Under the pieces are notes generated by a model. It was not told where the DNA came from and did no database searches. It saw only the letters and a list, made by a program, of their open reading frames with translations. A stretch of 64,000 nt of DNA from the NCBI RefSeq assembly GCF_001429545.1, contig NZ_LMSP01000048.1, positions 188,731 to 252,730 of the forward strand, read 5' to 3'. The DNA is from Paenibacillus sp. Soil787 (lineage in GTDB: Bacteria; Bacillota; Bacilli; Paenibacillales; NBRC-103111). Positions 35,720 through 44,538 of the stretch are shown here, piece after piece; position 1 is the stretch's first letter; every line of letters begins with the position of its first letter. Both the position numbers and the translations under genes were made by a program.

Positions 35720-36712
35720 CTATTTGCGGTGACGCAGAATATCCGCATAAACAGCACCCAGAATAACAATGCCTACAATAACCAATTGCCATTCCTGCGG
35801 GACGGAAAGAATTCGTAACCCATTCGTCAAGACACTCATAATCAAAGCGCCAATGACTGTCCCGAGAATCGACCCCGCACCGCCGCTAAGGGAAGTACCG
35901 CCAATGACAACCGCTGCAATAGCCTCAAGCTCATAGCCTTGACCCAGAGCAGGTTGGGCTGAGTTTAAGCGTGATGCCATCAAAATTCCGGCTATTCCGC
36001 TAAAGACCCCCGTAAGGGTATAGATAATGACTTTCCATTTATCCACGTTTACGCCTGAAAGTCGAGTCGCTTCTTCATTACTGCCTAAAGCGAAGTTATA
36101 TCGACCGATGATTGTCTTCGCCAAAATAATACTGGCTATGATCGCTGCCCCGAAAAAGATAAGGACAGCATTGGGAATTGCTAACCCAGGGATAAGCGAT
36201 TCGATGGCACTGCCCATCGAAATCTTTGTAAATTCCGGCGTATCATTGAAATAAATGGGCTTTGTTCCTGAGATTACAAGAGATAGCCCCTTTGTAATCA
36301 ACATCATGGCTAATGTAGCGATAAACGGAGGAATCTTCATCTTCGCAACGGCCAATCCGCTAATGAGTCCACATAATCCCCCTACCGCTATACCGCCGAT
36401 AATCCCAAAAGGCATCGGAAGATGCCATATGGTGATCATAACCCCAGTCATGACCGAGGCAAAGGTCATTACGGTACCAACCGCTAAATCGATGCCTCCC
36501 GTTATGATGACAAATGTTGAACCTAAGGCAAGGATGCCAATCACCGCGGTCGAAAGCAAAATGCCGATAACATTGTCGAATTGGAAAAAATTGCTTGAAG
36601 AGAGGGAAAAGATAAGGATAAGAATAATCAAACTTGCAAAGGCAAGTACTTTCTGCGCAGCTCCCCCTTGAACTTGAAGACGTTTCGTTTTTGTAAGTAA
36701 TGAGCTTTCCAT
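35720..36712 (-). CDS. Sugar ABC transporter permease, RbsC type
   Basis: A 330-residue permease with 8-10 hydrophobic segments. It carries the RbsC-family motifs ALGSTFVIITGGIDLAVGTVM and YELEAIAAVVIGGTSLSGG. The chosen ATG at 36712 lies one base after the ATPase stop and follows GGGGGCG, so translation is coupled; a longer in-frame extension lies inside the ATPase gene and is not likely to be used. It forms the membrane channel of the importer. Confidence 0.95.
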   Translation of the reverse strand: MESSLLTKTKRLQVQGGAAQKVLAFASLIILILIFSLSSSNFFQFDNVIGILLSTAVIGILALGSTFVIITGGIDLAVGTVMTFASVMTGVMITIWHLPMPFGIIGGIAVGGLCGLISGLAVAKMKIPPFIATLAMMLITKGLSLVISGTKPIYFNDTPEFTKISMGSAIESLIPGLAIPNAVLIFFGAAIIASIILAKTIIGRYNFALGSNEEATRLSGVNVDKWKVIIYTLTGVFSGIAGILMASRLNSAQPALGQGYELEAIAAVVIGGTSLSGGAGSILGTVIGALIMSVLTNGLRILSVPQEWQLVIVGIVILGAVYADILRHRK

Positions 36713-36713
36713 G

Positions 36714-38222
36714 TTAAAGCGCCCCCGATCGATTTGTTGCATAATACATGATCTTTTCTTGCGTAGCCTCTGTACTGCTAAGCTCACCTGTAATTCGTCC
36801 TTCGCACATCACCATAATGCGATGGCTCATCCGAAGAATTTCCGGCAGCTCGGAGGAAATCATAATGATCGATTTGCCTTGCTCCGCCAATTCATCAAGC
36901 AGCTTATAAATCTCGCTCTTCGCTCCAATATCGATTCCCCGCGTCGGCTCATCGAAAATCAAAACCTCGCAATCGCGATTCAACCATTTACCGATAACAA
37001 CCTTCTGTTGATTTCCGCCGGAAAGAAATTTCACCTTTTGTTTGACACTAGGTGTCTTAACCTTTAATGAAGCAGAATAATGTTCGGCTGTAGCATGGAT
37101 TTGAGATTGATTCATCCAACCGGCCCAGTTCTTGAACTTCCGATAATACGAGATCGCAACATTCGTTTCCACATCCATTCCCACAAGCAAGCCATACCGC
37201 TTGCGGTCTTCCGATAAATATCCGATGCCTTGCTCTACCGCATCGGTAGGACTTTTGATACGAACCTTTTTCCCGTGTATGCTGATTTCGCCTGAATCGA
37301 TAGGATCGGCTCCGAAAATCGCGCGCGCCACCTCCGTGCGTCCTGCGCCCATCAGTCCGGCAAACCCAAGGATCTCTCCTTTTTTCAATTGAAAGCTGAC
37401 ATCTTTAATTACAGTGCCGCGCTTCAGGTTTTTGACCTCTAAAACCGTTTCCTGATCCGCTTTCGTCGCCGAAGGAGTTGACGTATTGTAAATCTCGCGT
37501 CCCACCATTAATGAAATGATTTGATCGATCGTAGCATCTTGCGTTTTCAAGGTTTCGATATAACAACTATCGCGCATAATGGTGATTCGATCCGTGATCC
37601 GTTTCAGCTCCTCCATCCGATGCGAGATATACACGATCCCGACACCGCTTTCACGCAATTGCTGAATAATGCGAAACAGATCATTGATCTCTGCGTCCGT
37701 GAGAGCAGCCGTCGGTTCATCCATGATCAGCACCTCAGAGTTAAAAGAAAGCGCCTTCGCGATCTCAACCATTTGCTGCATAGCGACTGTAAGCTCTGAT
37801 ACTTTTACTCGCGGATCCAATTGAAGATTCATACGCTGGAACAGCTTCTGCACTTGCTCATTCAGCTCTTTCTCGTCCAGAAAGAGCTTTACCGATTTTC
37901 TTGGTTCACGCCCAATATAAATATTCTGCGCTACTGTCAAGTGCGGCATCAGATTGAGCTCCTGATGAATAATGCTGATGCCTAAGCTCTGCGCCATTTT
38001 CGGATTGGAAATGTCAACTTCCTTGCCTTTGTAAACGATTCGGCCTGCATCCTTCGCATATACACCTGTAAGTATTTTCATCAGCGTGGATTTTCCTGCG
38101 CCGTTTTCACCTACAAGCGCATGAACCTCACCCGGGATCAATTCAAATTTCGCTTGATTCAGCGCGCGAACGCCCGGGAATTGTTTGTCAATGCCTTCCA
38201 TATAAACTAAAGCTTCTTTCAC
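36714..38222 (-). CDS. Sugar ABC transporter ATPase, RbsA/AlsA type (double nucleotide-binding domain)
   Basis: A 502-residue fused ATPase. The N-terminal half has Walker A GENGAGKST, signature-like LTVAMQQMVEIAKAL and Walker B EVLIMDEPTAAL. The C-terminal half has a degenerate Walker A (GLMGAGRTEVARAIFG), signature FLSGGNQQKVVIGKWL and VLIFDEPTRGID. This arrangement, with the altered second P-loop, is normal for ribose-type importers. It is the first gene of the importer operon; the promoter region holds a 9-bp inverted repeat. Confidence 0.96.
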   Translation of the reverse strand: MKEALVYMEGIDKQFPGVRALNQAKFELIPGEVHALVGENGAGKSTLMKILTGVYAKDAGRIVYKGKEVDISNPKMAQSLGISIIHQELNLMPHLTVAQNIYIGREPRKSVKLFLDEKELNEQVQKLFQRMNLQLDPRVKVSELTVAMQQMVEIAKALSFNSEVLIMDEPTAALTDAEINDLFRIIQQLRESGVGIVYISHRMEELKRITDRITIMRDSCYIETLKTQDATIDQIISLMVGREIYNTSTPSATKADQETVLEVKNLKRGTVIKDVSFQLKKGEILGFAGLMGAGRTEVARAIFGADPIDSGEISIHGKKVRIKSPTDAVEQGIGYLSEDRKRYGLLVGMDVETNVAISYYRKFKNWAGWMNQSQIHATAEHYSASLKVKTPSVKQKVKFLSGGNQQKVVIGKWLNRDCEVLIFDEPTRGIDIGAKSEIYKLLDELAEQGKSIIMISSELPEILRMSHRIMVMCEGRITGELSSTEATQEKIMYYATNRSGAL

Positions 38223-38239
38223 CCGCGATCACCTCAAAT

Positions 38240-38294
38240 CCATTCAATATTCTTATGACTTAAGATTACGATCTTTATCGACATCATTGAATGG
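38240..38294. promoter_or_regulatory. Inverted repeat CCATTCAAT...ATTGAATGG in the importer promoter
   Basis: Two perfect 9-bp arms, at 38240-38248 and 38286-38294, lie 18-72 bp upstream of the ATPase start. Their spacing of about 46 bp (centre to centre) equals roughly four helical turns. It is a candidate binding site for the AraC-type response regulator encoded upstream. Confidence 0.45.
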
Positions 38295-38346
38295 AGAATC
38301 GTCTCATGAAGTATGAATATCTTCCACAAATCATTTTTTTTGCATA

Positions 38347-38386
38347 CAAAAAAGCCTTAACCGGATCATACATCCAGCGAAGGCTC
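38347..38386 (-). terminator. Terminator of the sensor operon
   Basis: On the minus strand AGCCTTCGCTGGAT pairs imperfectly with ATCCGGTTAAGGCT and is followed by TTTTTT, 29 bp after the sensor binding-protein stop. Confidence 0.85.
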
Positions 38387-38414
38387 TGATTTTCTCTTTT
38401 CAAACGAATGGGAA

Positions 38415-39404
38415 TTATTGATCCACGAAAGGGAACAGCAGTTTTTGATTTTCAACCGTATACATATTATCGCGGTTAATTAATTGAGAGCCTGTGTCGA
38501 TTTTATTATCAACCTTCTGGCCCTTTATGGCTTGAAATGCCGTTTTAATGCCCAAGTACCCCATATTGAAAGGCTTCTGAATAACAACCGCTTGAATGAC
38601 TCCCTCCTCAATTAATTTAATCTCATTGTCCGAGCTGTCGAATCCGACAAGCTTAATCTGCTCTTTTAACCCCAATTCCTTAATAGCCTGCGCGGCGCCA
38701 AGCGTCGATATTTCGTTTAATCCTGCTATCCCGCCAATATCCGGATTCTCGCTTAAAAGCTTTTTCGTAATCTCATAAGCCTTATCCTGAGAGCCATTGC
38801 TGAAATAAGGTCCTTCTATCCTGCTGCTAAAGCTTGCCGATAGTCCGCTTCTGACGCCTTGTTCCCTTTGAATCGCGGTGGACGAGCCTTGGACATGACT
38901 GACAATAGCAATACGTTTAGACGGGTCAACCAGCATTGACAGCATCTCACCTATTTTATGGCCTGCCGCGAGATTATCTGTCGCAATAAAACTATTCGCA
39001 TCCTCGCTATTGATTCCAGAGTCAATGATGACGAGCGGAATGCCTTGTTTACGGATTTTTTGGGCAATCGGTACTAAGGATTGATAATCGGAAGCAGCTA
39101 ATACAATCGCATCCGGTTTCGCTACAATAACATCTTCCAGTATCTGAATTTGACCGGAAACATCAAACTCGCTCTCAGGTCCCTTGACTTCAACTCTTGC
39201 ATCGAATTCCTTAGCAGCTACTCCAATCCCGTCGCCTACTATTTTCCAGAATTCGATACGCGGATCAATCGATTTAAGCACTACAATGATATGCGGCTGC
39301 TTGCTGCTGTTTCTCTCGAAGTAACCTTTATCGGTGATCAACCATACGTAGGCAAATGCCATTACGATGATCGTAACGACAATCCATTTCAACTCTAGCT
39401 TCAA
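38415..39404 (-). CDS. Membrane-anchored sugar-binding protein, probable accessory sensor
   Basis: A 329-residue RbsB-type binding protein. The likely start is TTG at 39404, 17 bp after the kinase stop and just behind GGGGTGA. Unlike the transport binding protein it has no lipobox cysteine; one N-terminal helix (WIVVTIIVMAFAYVWLI) would keep it anchored. Binding-fold motifs are EFWKIVGDGIGVAAKEF, PLVIIDSGINSEDANSFIATDN and LVGFDSSDNEIKLIEEG. Co-transcription with a YesM-type kinase and AraC-type regulator fits the known three-component arrangement in which a sugar-loaded binding protein signals to the kinase. Inference: it senses rather than transports. Confidence 0.88.
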   Translation of the reverse strand: MKLELKWIVVTIIVMAFAYVWLITDKGYFERNSSKQPHIIVVLKSIDPRIEFWKIVGDGIGVAAKEFDARVEVKGPESEFDVSGQIQILEDVIVAKPDAIVLAASDYQSLVPIAQKIRKQGIPLVIIDSGINSEDANSFIATDNLAAGHKIGEMLSMLVDPSKRIAIVSHVQGSSTAIQREQGVRSGLSASFSSRIEGPYFSNGSQDKAYEITKKLLSENPDIGGIAGLNEISTLGAAQAIKELGLKEQIKLVGFDSSDNEIKLIEEGVIQAVVIQKPFNMGYLGIKTAFQAIKGQKVDNKIDTGSQLINRDNMYTVENQKLLFPFVDQ

Positions 39405-39420
39405 AGCGCTCACCCCGTAT

Positions 39421-41181
39421 TTATTCCAGTATGGGAAGCCAAATATTGGCTGTAGTGCCTTGTCCCAACTCACTCTCAAAAGTAATTCCATATGAATCGC
39501 CAAAATAGAGTCGGATTCTTTGATTCACATTACTGACGCCTATGCCGCTTCCGCTCACGGATTTTTCCGTTTTTTCAAACATGTGCCGGATGCTCTCTTT
39601 GCTCATGCCAATGCCATTGTCAATCACCTGAAGTAAAATGCGCTCATCGACAATCCTTCCCGTTATCCTCACGATCCCAACGCCTGCATTATTCTTAATG
39701 CCATGATAAATCGAATTCTCGACCAATGGCTGCAAAATAATTTTGAAAACCTTGTAGCCCAATATTTGCTTATCCACATCGATTTCAAAATCCAGTTTAT
39801 CCTTGTAACGTATTTTTTGGATCGTCAAATAGCTTTTAATATGCTCAATTTCGTTGGCAATCGAAATCATCTCTTGTCCCTTGCTTATGCTTATTCGAAA
39901 TAACCGAGCTAAAGCGGCGACCATCTGAACAACTTCCTCCGACTTCTTGCCTTCGGCCATCCATATAATCGAATCCAACGTGTTATACAAAAAATGGGGA
40001 TTAATTTGCGCTTGCAGCGCCTTCAATTCACTTTTCCGTTTAAGCTCCTGCTCGGTGATATTTTGAAACATAAGCTCCTTAATGACTGTTGTCATGCGAT
40101 TAAAGCGCTTGCTCAATTGACCAATTTCATTAGAGCTCTCAATATTCACCTGAATGTCGAAGTTCCCTTTCTCAATCTCTTTCATCGAGGTCTCCAGACG
40201 CTTTATCGGTCTGGATATACGTAAGGATAGTATAATAGATAGAATAACAGCAATCAGCGTAAGCCCAATACCCCACATAAAAATATAGGTCTGAATTTCC
40301 CTTTTATTTGGCACCAATTCATCGACATACGTGACCCCAACAATTTTCCAGCCTGTATTTTTTGATTGATTGATCGTATACATGCGGCTGTTCTTTCCTT
40401 CTGAAGTCGTGAAATTATTTGTGTTTGAAGACATGACTTGGTCAATCATTTCTGTTTTCAAACTGCTGTAAATCAACTGCTGCTGGGGATGATATACGAT
40501 GTTGCCGTCCTGATCCAGAATAAAAATATAACCCTTTTTGCCCAGCTTGATCTTGTTGCACAAATCATTGATGACACTGTAATTCAAGTCAACCAGGAGC
40601 ACGCCGAGCTGTTTGGCATCTTCACTGCTTAGCTCTCGACTTAATGAAACGACCCATTTATACTCGTCCTGAATGACGTTCTGCACATGTGAGGATGAGA
40701 TGACAACCTTGCCACTGGCTTCGATTGCTTTTTTATACCAGCTTTGCTGGGTGGGATCGACGAATTTATTCAGTTTAATTTGTTTAGTAGGAATGATGTT
40801 GCCATCATTATCGAAAATAAGAATCGAAGATATATCCTTACGCGTATTCAGCACAGAACTGAGCTGATAAGAGATCCGCTGTTCCAAGTTTTCGTTGTCT
40901 TGCGTCCCCTTGGCTAAATATTCGCGTATATCATAGTTAAAGAGCACCATTTGCGAAATATTTTCCATATAATTAACATACGTTTCAATATTGGTATTCA
41001 CCTGCTCGATTAATTGCGCGGTGTGCTCCCTAGAGCTTTTCTCTGCAGCGTTTGTAGATAGCCTGTACGTCGTAAATGAAATAAAGAGCGTAGTAAACAT
41101 AATTAAACAAGAAAACGCAACTGCCATCGTCAATTGAATGCTTTTAAAATGAAATAAACTATAAGGAAGCTTTTTTTTCAT
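39421..41181 (-). CDS. Sensor histidine kinase, YesM family
   Basis: A 586-residue membrane kinase. ATG at 41181 with AGGGGG upstream is preferred; a GTG 27 bp earlier overlaps the regulator stop and has no clear ribosome site. Domains: first helix (about 15-38); an extracellular dCache-like sensor (40-290); second helix (295-318); HAMP (320-372, SLRISRPIKRLETSMKEIEKG); a His_kinase domain with LQAQINPHFLYNTLDSIIWMA, whose His is phosphorylated; and an ATPase domain with LQPLVENSIYHGI and DNGIGM. YesM kinases commonly govern carbohydrate uptake operons. The gene is framed by its regulator and the binding protein. Confidence 0.93.
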   Translation of the reverse strand: MKKKLPYSLFHFKSIQLTMAVAFSCLIMFTTLFISFTTYRLSTNAAEKSSREHTAQLIEQVNTNIETYVNYMENISQMVLFNYDIREYLAKGTQDNENLEQRISYQLSSVLNTRKDISSILIFDNDGNIIPTKQIKLNKFVDPTQQSWYKKAIEASGKVVISSSHVQNVIQDEYKWVVSLSRELSSEDAKQLGVLLVDLNYSVINDLCNKIKLGKKGYIFILDQDGNIVYHPQQQLIYSSLKTEMIDQVMSSNTNNFTTSEGKNSRMYTINQSKNTGWKIVGVTYVDELVPNKREIQTYIFMWGIGLTLIAVILSIILSLRISRPIKRLETSMKEIEKGNFDIQVNIESSNEIGQLSKRFNRMTTVIKELMFQNITEQELKRKSELKALQAQINPHFLYNTLDSIIWMAEGKKSEEVVQMVAALARLFRISISKGQEMISIANEIEHIKSYLTIQKIRYKDKLDFEIDVDKQILGYKVFKIILQPLVENSIYHGIKNNAGVGIVRITGRIVDERILLQVIDNGIGMSKESIRHMFEKTEKSVSGSGIGVSNVNQRIRLYFGDSYGITFESELGQGTTANIWLPILE

Positions 41182-41204
41182 AAAGCAGTGTGCCCCCTGT
41201 CCTT

Positions 41205-42812
41205 TCACATTAATCCGCGATACTCGGTTATCGTCATCCCTGTGGTCTTTTTAAAAATCAAGCTGAAATATTGCGGATCCGCATAGCCCACCCGGTCAGC
41301 GATTTCATAAGACTTCAAATCGGTATGCTTAAGCAATTCCTTGGCCTTTTCAATCCGAATCTTCGTCAGATAGCCAATAAATGTATCACTTGTGTAATTT
41401 TTGAAAAGGAGACTAAAGTAGCTTTTGCTCATGGTCAAATGCTTGCAAACCGAATCGAGGGAAATCATTTGATCCGCGTAGTTAGCCTGAATATAGGCTT
41501 CCGCCTTGCTCACTTGCACTCTGCCGAAATGGTCGCGTTTATCGGAAATGGCAACGGAAACCCTCTGGCAATATGCACTTAGCCATATTTCTACCTCATC
41601 AAGCGTTTTGAACTGATAGATTTCCGTCAAAGGACTGCTTTCATTATCCGAAATCGCATCCTCGTGAATATCCAATTCATACAATACATCCATAATCGAG
41701 ATCATAATTTGCTGTATATGAATGTAACAGCGATTAATCGGCAAATATAATGCTTTGAGATTTTTCATCATGTTTTGAATAATCAACTCAATATCTTGCA
41801 TGGTTCCAGATTTAATCCCCAAAACAAGCTGCTTTTCCCACGCCTTATCGTACGGTCCGCGAGCTTGTAAATCCCCCTCAATATCATTGATACTGATGAC
41901 GCGGTTCTTGCCTAACAAAAATCGATAATCCAGGGCGGATGCCGCTCTTTTATGCGAAGTATGGATGTCAGATAAACCGGAGCATACATCGCCTACCCCT
42001 ATTGATACCGTAAATTTCAAATGCTGTTTAACCGAAGCATTAATTTCCTCTAAAATTTTTAAAGCGCTCTCAAAAAGCATTTCATCATCATCGCCCGACA
42101 AAATAGCGATTGTTTTTTCATTATTGTTCTGGAATACAATTCCTCCGTCATACCTTGCAATAATTTCTTCACTGATATTGAATACGCCAAAATAAAGCAA
42201 TTCGCTCTCGCTCTCCGGATAAAATCTTTCCAGCTCGCCATGATCATCCACATCAATAACCGCAACCAAATAATGTGGTCCCTTTAATTGAATCTCCAAA
42301 TAAGAAAGCTTATCCACCATCTCGCCTTCCCGCACGCTGCCCGATGTGAGCTGGTTCAAAAAACGTTCGCGCACCAAAGGAAAGCTTTCTCTAAGCCTTT
42401 GCTTCAGCTTGCTCAAATCCTCCGTCTTGTTCGCCTCTTCATCCAGTTCATCTTTCAACCGCGACAGAATCTGACGAAGCTCGCTTGCCGTGTTCGGCTT
42501 TAACAGATAATCATGCACCTTCATTTTCAAAGCTTGCTGGGCATACTCAAAGTCGTCATAACCCGTGAGAATAATCACTTTGGTCTGTGGGAAATTTTCA
42601 AAAAGATAACGAGTTACTTCCAAGCCATCCACAAAGGGCATATTAATATCGGTTAAGACCACATCCGGCTGCAGCCCGGCCACAGCATGTATAACCTCCC
42701 GGCCATTCTCAAAATCGCCTACCACTTCAAAGCCTAGCTCATTCCAGTTCAAATTATCTCGTATGCCTTCTCTTACATTGGCTTCATCATCCGCAATCAG
42801 AATCTTATACAT
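41205..42812 (-). CDS. Response regulator with AraC-type DNA-binding domain
   Basis: A 535-residue regulator of the YesN type. ATG at 42812 lies behind GGAGG. The receiver domain (1-120) has ILIADDEANVREG, the phosphorylated Asp in VVLTDINMP and Lys in DYLLKPN. A long middle region (about 130-420) follows. Two helix-turn-helix units end the protein: LDSVCKHLTMSKSYFSLLFKNYTSDTF and YEIADRVGYADPQYFSLIFKKTTGMT. It probably activates the ABC importer operon. First gene of the regulator-kinase-binding protein operon. Confidence 0.93.
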   Translation of the reverse strand: MYKILIADDEANVREGIRDNLNWNELGFEVVGDFENGREVIHAVAGLQPDVVLTDINMPFVDGLEVTRYLFENFPQTKVIILTGYDDFEYAQQALKMKVHDYLLKPNTASELRQILSRLKDELDEEANKTEDLSKLKQRLRESFPLVRERFLNQLTSGSVREGEMVDKLSYLEIQLKGPHYLVAVIDVDDHGELERFYPESESELLYFGVFNISEEIIARYDGGIVFQNNNEKTIAILSGDDDEMLFESALKILEEINASVKQHLKFTVSIGVGDVCSGLSDIHTSHKRAASALDYRFLLGKNRVISINDIEGDLQARGPYDKAWEKQLVLGIKSGTMQDIELIIQNMMKNLKALYLPINRCYIHIQQIMISIMDVLYELDIHEDAISDNESSPLTEIYQFKTLDEVEIWLSAYCQRVSVAISDKRDHFGRVQVSKAEAYIQANYADQMISLDSVCKHLTMSKSYFSLLFKNYTSDTFIGYLTKIRIEKAKELLKHTDLKSYEIADRVGYADPQYFSLIFKKTTGMTITEYRGLM

Positions 42813-43025
42813 CATTTCCTCCGCTACAAACAGAATCTGTCTTATCTTTTTGCAACTATAATATAACAGGATCCGATGAATTAGCCAAACAATAACCTCT
42901 TCCAAATGGGTTGCTTTAAATCGAATGCAGTTTTCCGCGTCGCCAGCAAATTATGAAATTGAATTCATAATATTGCATGATATTAGCTCATATACTCAAA
43001 TTGAATTCGAATTTCAGGTAGGGGT

Positions 43026-44504
43026 GTGATCCTTCTGCGAGAGATCCATAATACCGTTTCTACGTGCCCTATAGAACCGCCGCTTCCTCCTTTGGATCAA
43101 TGGATTCCCCTGACTTCCATCGAACAAATGGCGAAGACGGATTATGATGTGCTTATCATCGGCAGTGGAGCAGGTGGCGGGGCCGCGCTTTGGAGATTAT
43201 GCGAACAGTGGGGAGACAACGGTAAGCGGATAGGAATGATTGAGGCCGGAGATCTTCAATTGCCAACGCACGCGTTTAATTTGCCTACTTTAAATGAACA
43301 GCGCGCTATAGCATACTGGGAACGCATTGCGGAAAGACCGGGAGAGCGTTGGCCGGATTATCCAGGTGCAAAAATGGTAAAAGCCTTGGGCGGTAGAACC
43401 CTTTTATGGTATTTGTTTGCTCCCCGCTTCGATCCTTCAGCTTTCCGTTCGTGGCCTATCACTTATAAGGATCTTATGCCCTATTATCAGATCGCAGAAA
43501 GTGTAATGAATATAACCAGTAACTATGCCAAAGGATCCTCTTTGCAAGAAATGCTTCTCGAACGCCTTCTTATGGGCGGATTTCCAGAGGCAACTGATAT
43601 GCGTATGGCAACTGATCTTATAGGGACGAAATATGGGCAGGTTCATTCGAATGTCTTTTTTAGTTCACTCATATTCCTGGCCTATGCTTTGAATATCAGG
43701 CCGTTCGATCTGGCCGTAAATACGCGAGCCATACAGGTTTTAACCGAAAAGGGTAAAGCTGCAGGTGTCAAAGTTATGACCACCGATAAGAAAATGGTTA
43801 CCCTGAAAGCAAAGACGATCATCGTCTCGGCCAGCACGTGGGAAACCCCGCGCCTTCTGCTAAATTCCAATATCCCGAACGAAGCCATTGGGAGATATCT
43901 CGTGCATCATCCGGAGATTGTAGCAAATGGAAACCTAAATAGGGATCAATTTCCGGAGGTTCTTGGCGTTGCCACTATCGCCGTTCCGGGCTCATCTGAA
44001 CGAACTTATCATCTCATAGGTTTTTCCGATTTTTTTTATCATTACACGAAAAAGCCGCTTCTGAAAGAAACTCGGATTGTAACGAAGGTTTACGGCATCG
44101 TGGAGCCGCGGTTTGACAATCATGTCAGCCTCGATCCATTAAAACGGGATGCTAACGGCGTACCTCTGCTAAATATTCAGTTTTCCTACAGCGATAAGGA
44201 TCGGGCTCTTCATCGCGAAATGTATACTTCACTATTAGCTTTTTCTACAACAATGGGACTGTCTCTGGAAGGCCCGCCCTTGATGAGTCCTACCGGTTAT
44301 GACAATCATGAATGCGGCACATGTCGAATGGGGGATAATCCCGCTACCTCTGTAACGAATCGTTTCGGTCAAGTCCATGGCATAACCGGTCTTTATATAG
44401 CCGATAACAGCGTCGTGAATCTTACTTCACCGGCCAATCCGACGCTTACAACGATCGCTTTGGCTATGCGTACAGCTGATTACATCATCGCGCAAATGAA
44501 ATAG
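43026..44504 (+). CDS. GMC-family FAD-dependent oxidoreductase
   Basis: A 492-residue flavoprotein of the glucose-methanol-choline family. The N-terminal FAD motif is DYDVLIIGSGAGGGAALWRL (near residue 39), a second FAD segment is GGRTLLWYLFAPRF, and the C-terminal substrate half ends with HECGTCRMG and NLTSPANPTLTTIALAMRTADYI; the active-site His/Asn region is intact. Such enzymes oxidise alcohols or sugars. No signal peptide was seen. The GTG start at 43026 is provisional since GGGG directly abuts it. The downstream gene encodes a close paralogue, so this pair arose by tandem duplication. Confidence 0.88.
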   Translation: MILLREIHNTVSTCPIEPPLPPLDQWIPLTSIEQMAKTDYDVLIIGSGAGGGAALWRLCEQWGDNGKRIGMIEAGDLQLPTHAFNLPTLNEQRAIAYWERIAERPGERWPDYPGAKMVKALGGRTLLWYLFAPRFDPSAFRSWPITYKDLMPYYQIAESVMNITSNYAKGSSLQEMLLERLLMGGFPEATDMRMATDLIGTKYGQVHSNVFFSSLIFLAYALNIRPFDLAVNTRAIQVLTEKGKAAGVKVMTTDKKMVTLKAKTIIVSASTWETPRLLLNSNIPNEAIGRYLVHHPEIVANGNLNRDQFPEVLGVATIAVPGSSERTYHLIGFSDFFYHYTKKPLLKETRIVTKVYGIVEPRFDNHVSLDPLKRDANGVPLLNIQFSYSDKDRALHREMYTSLLAFSTTMGLSLEGPPLMSPTGYDNHECGTCRMGDNPATSVTNRFGQVHGITGLYIADNSVVNLTSPANPTLTTIALAMRTADYIIAQMK

Positions 44505-44538
44505 AGCCTCAATGCTGCCTGAAAGGAGCACGATCGAA

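Noticed and set aside
39384..39413. GTG at 39413 as start of the sensor binding protein
   Set aside because: The GGGGTGA needed for initiation would overlap the codon itself; the TTG at 39404 is better placed.
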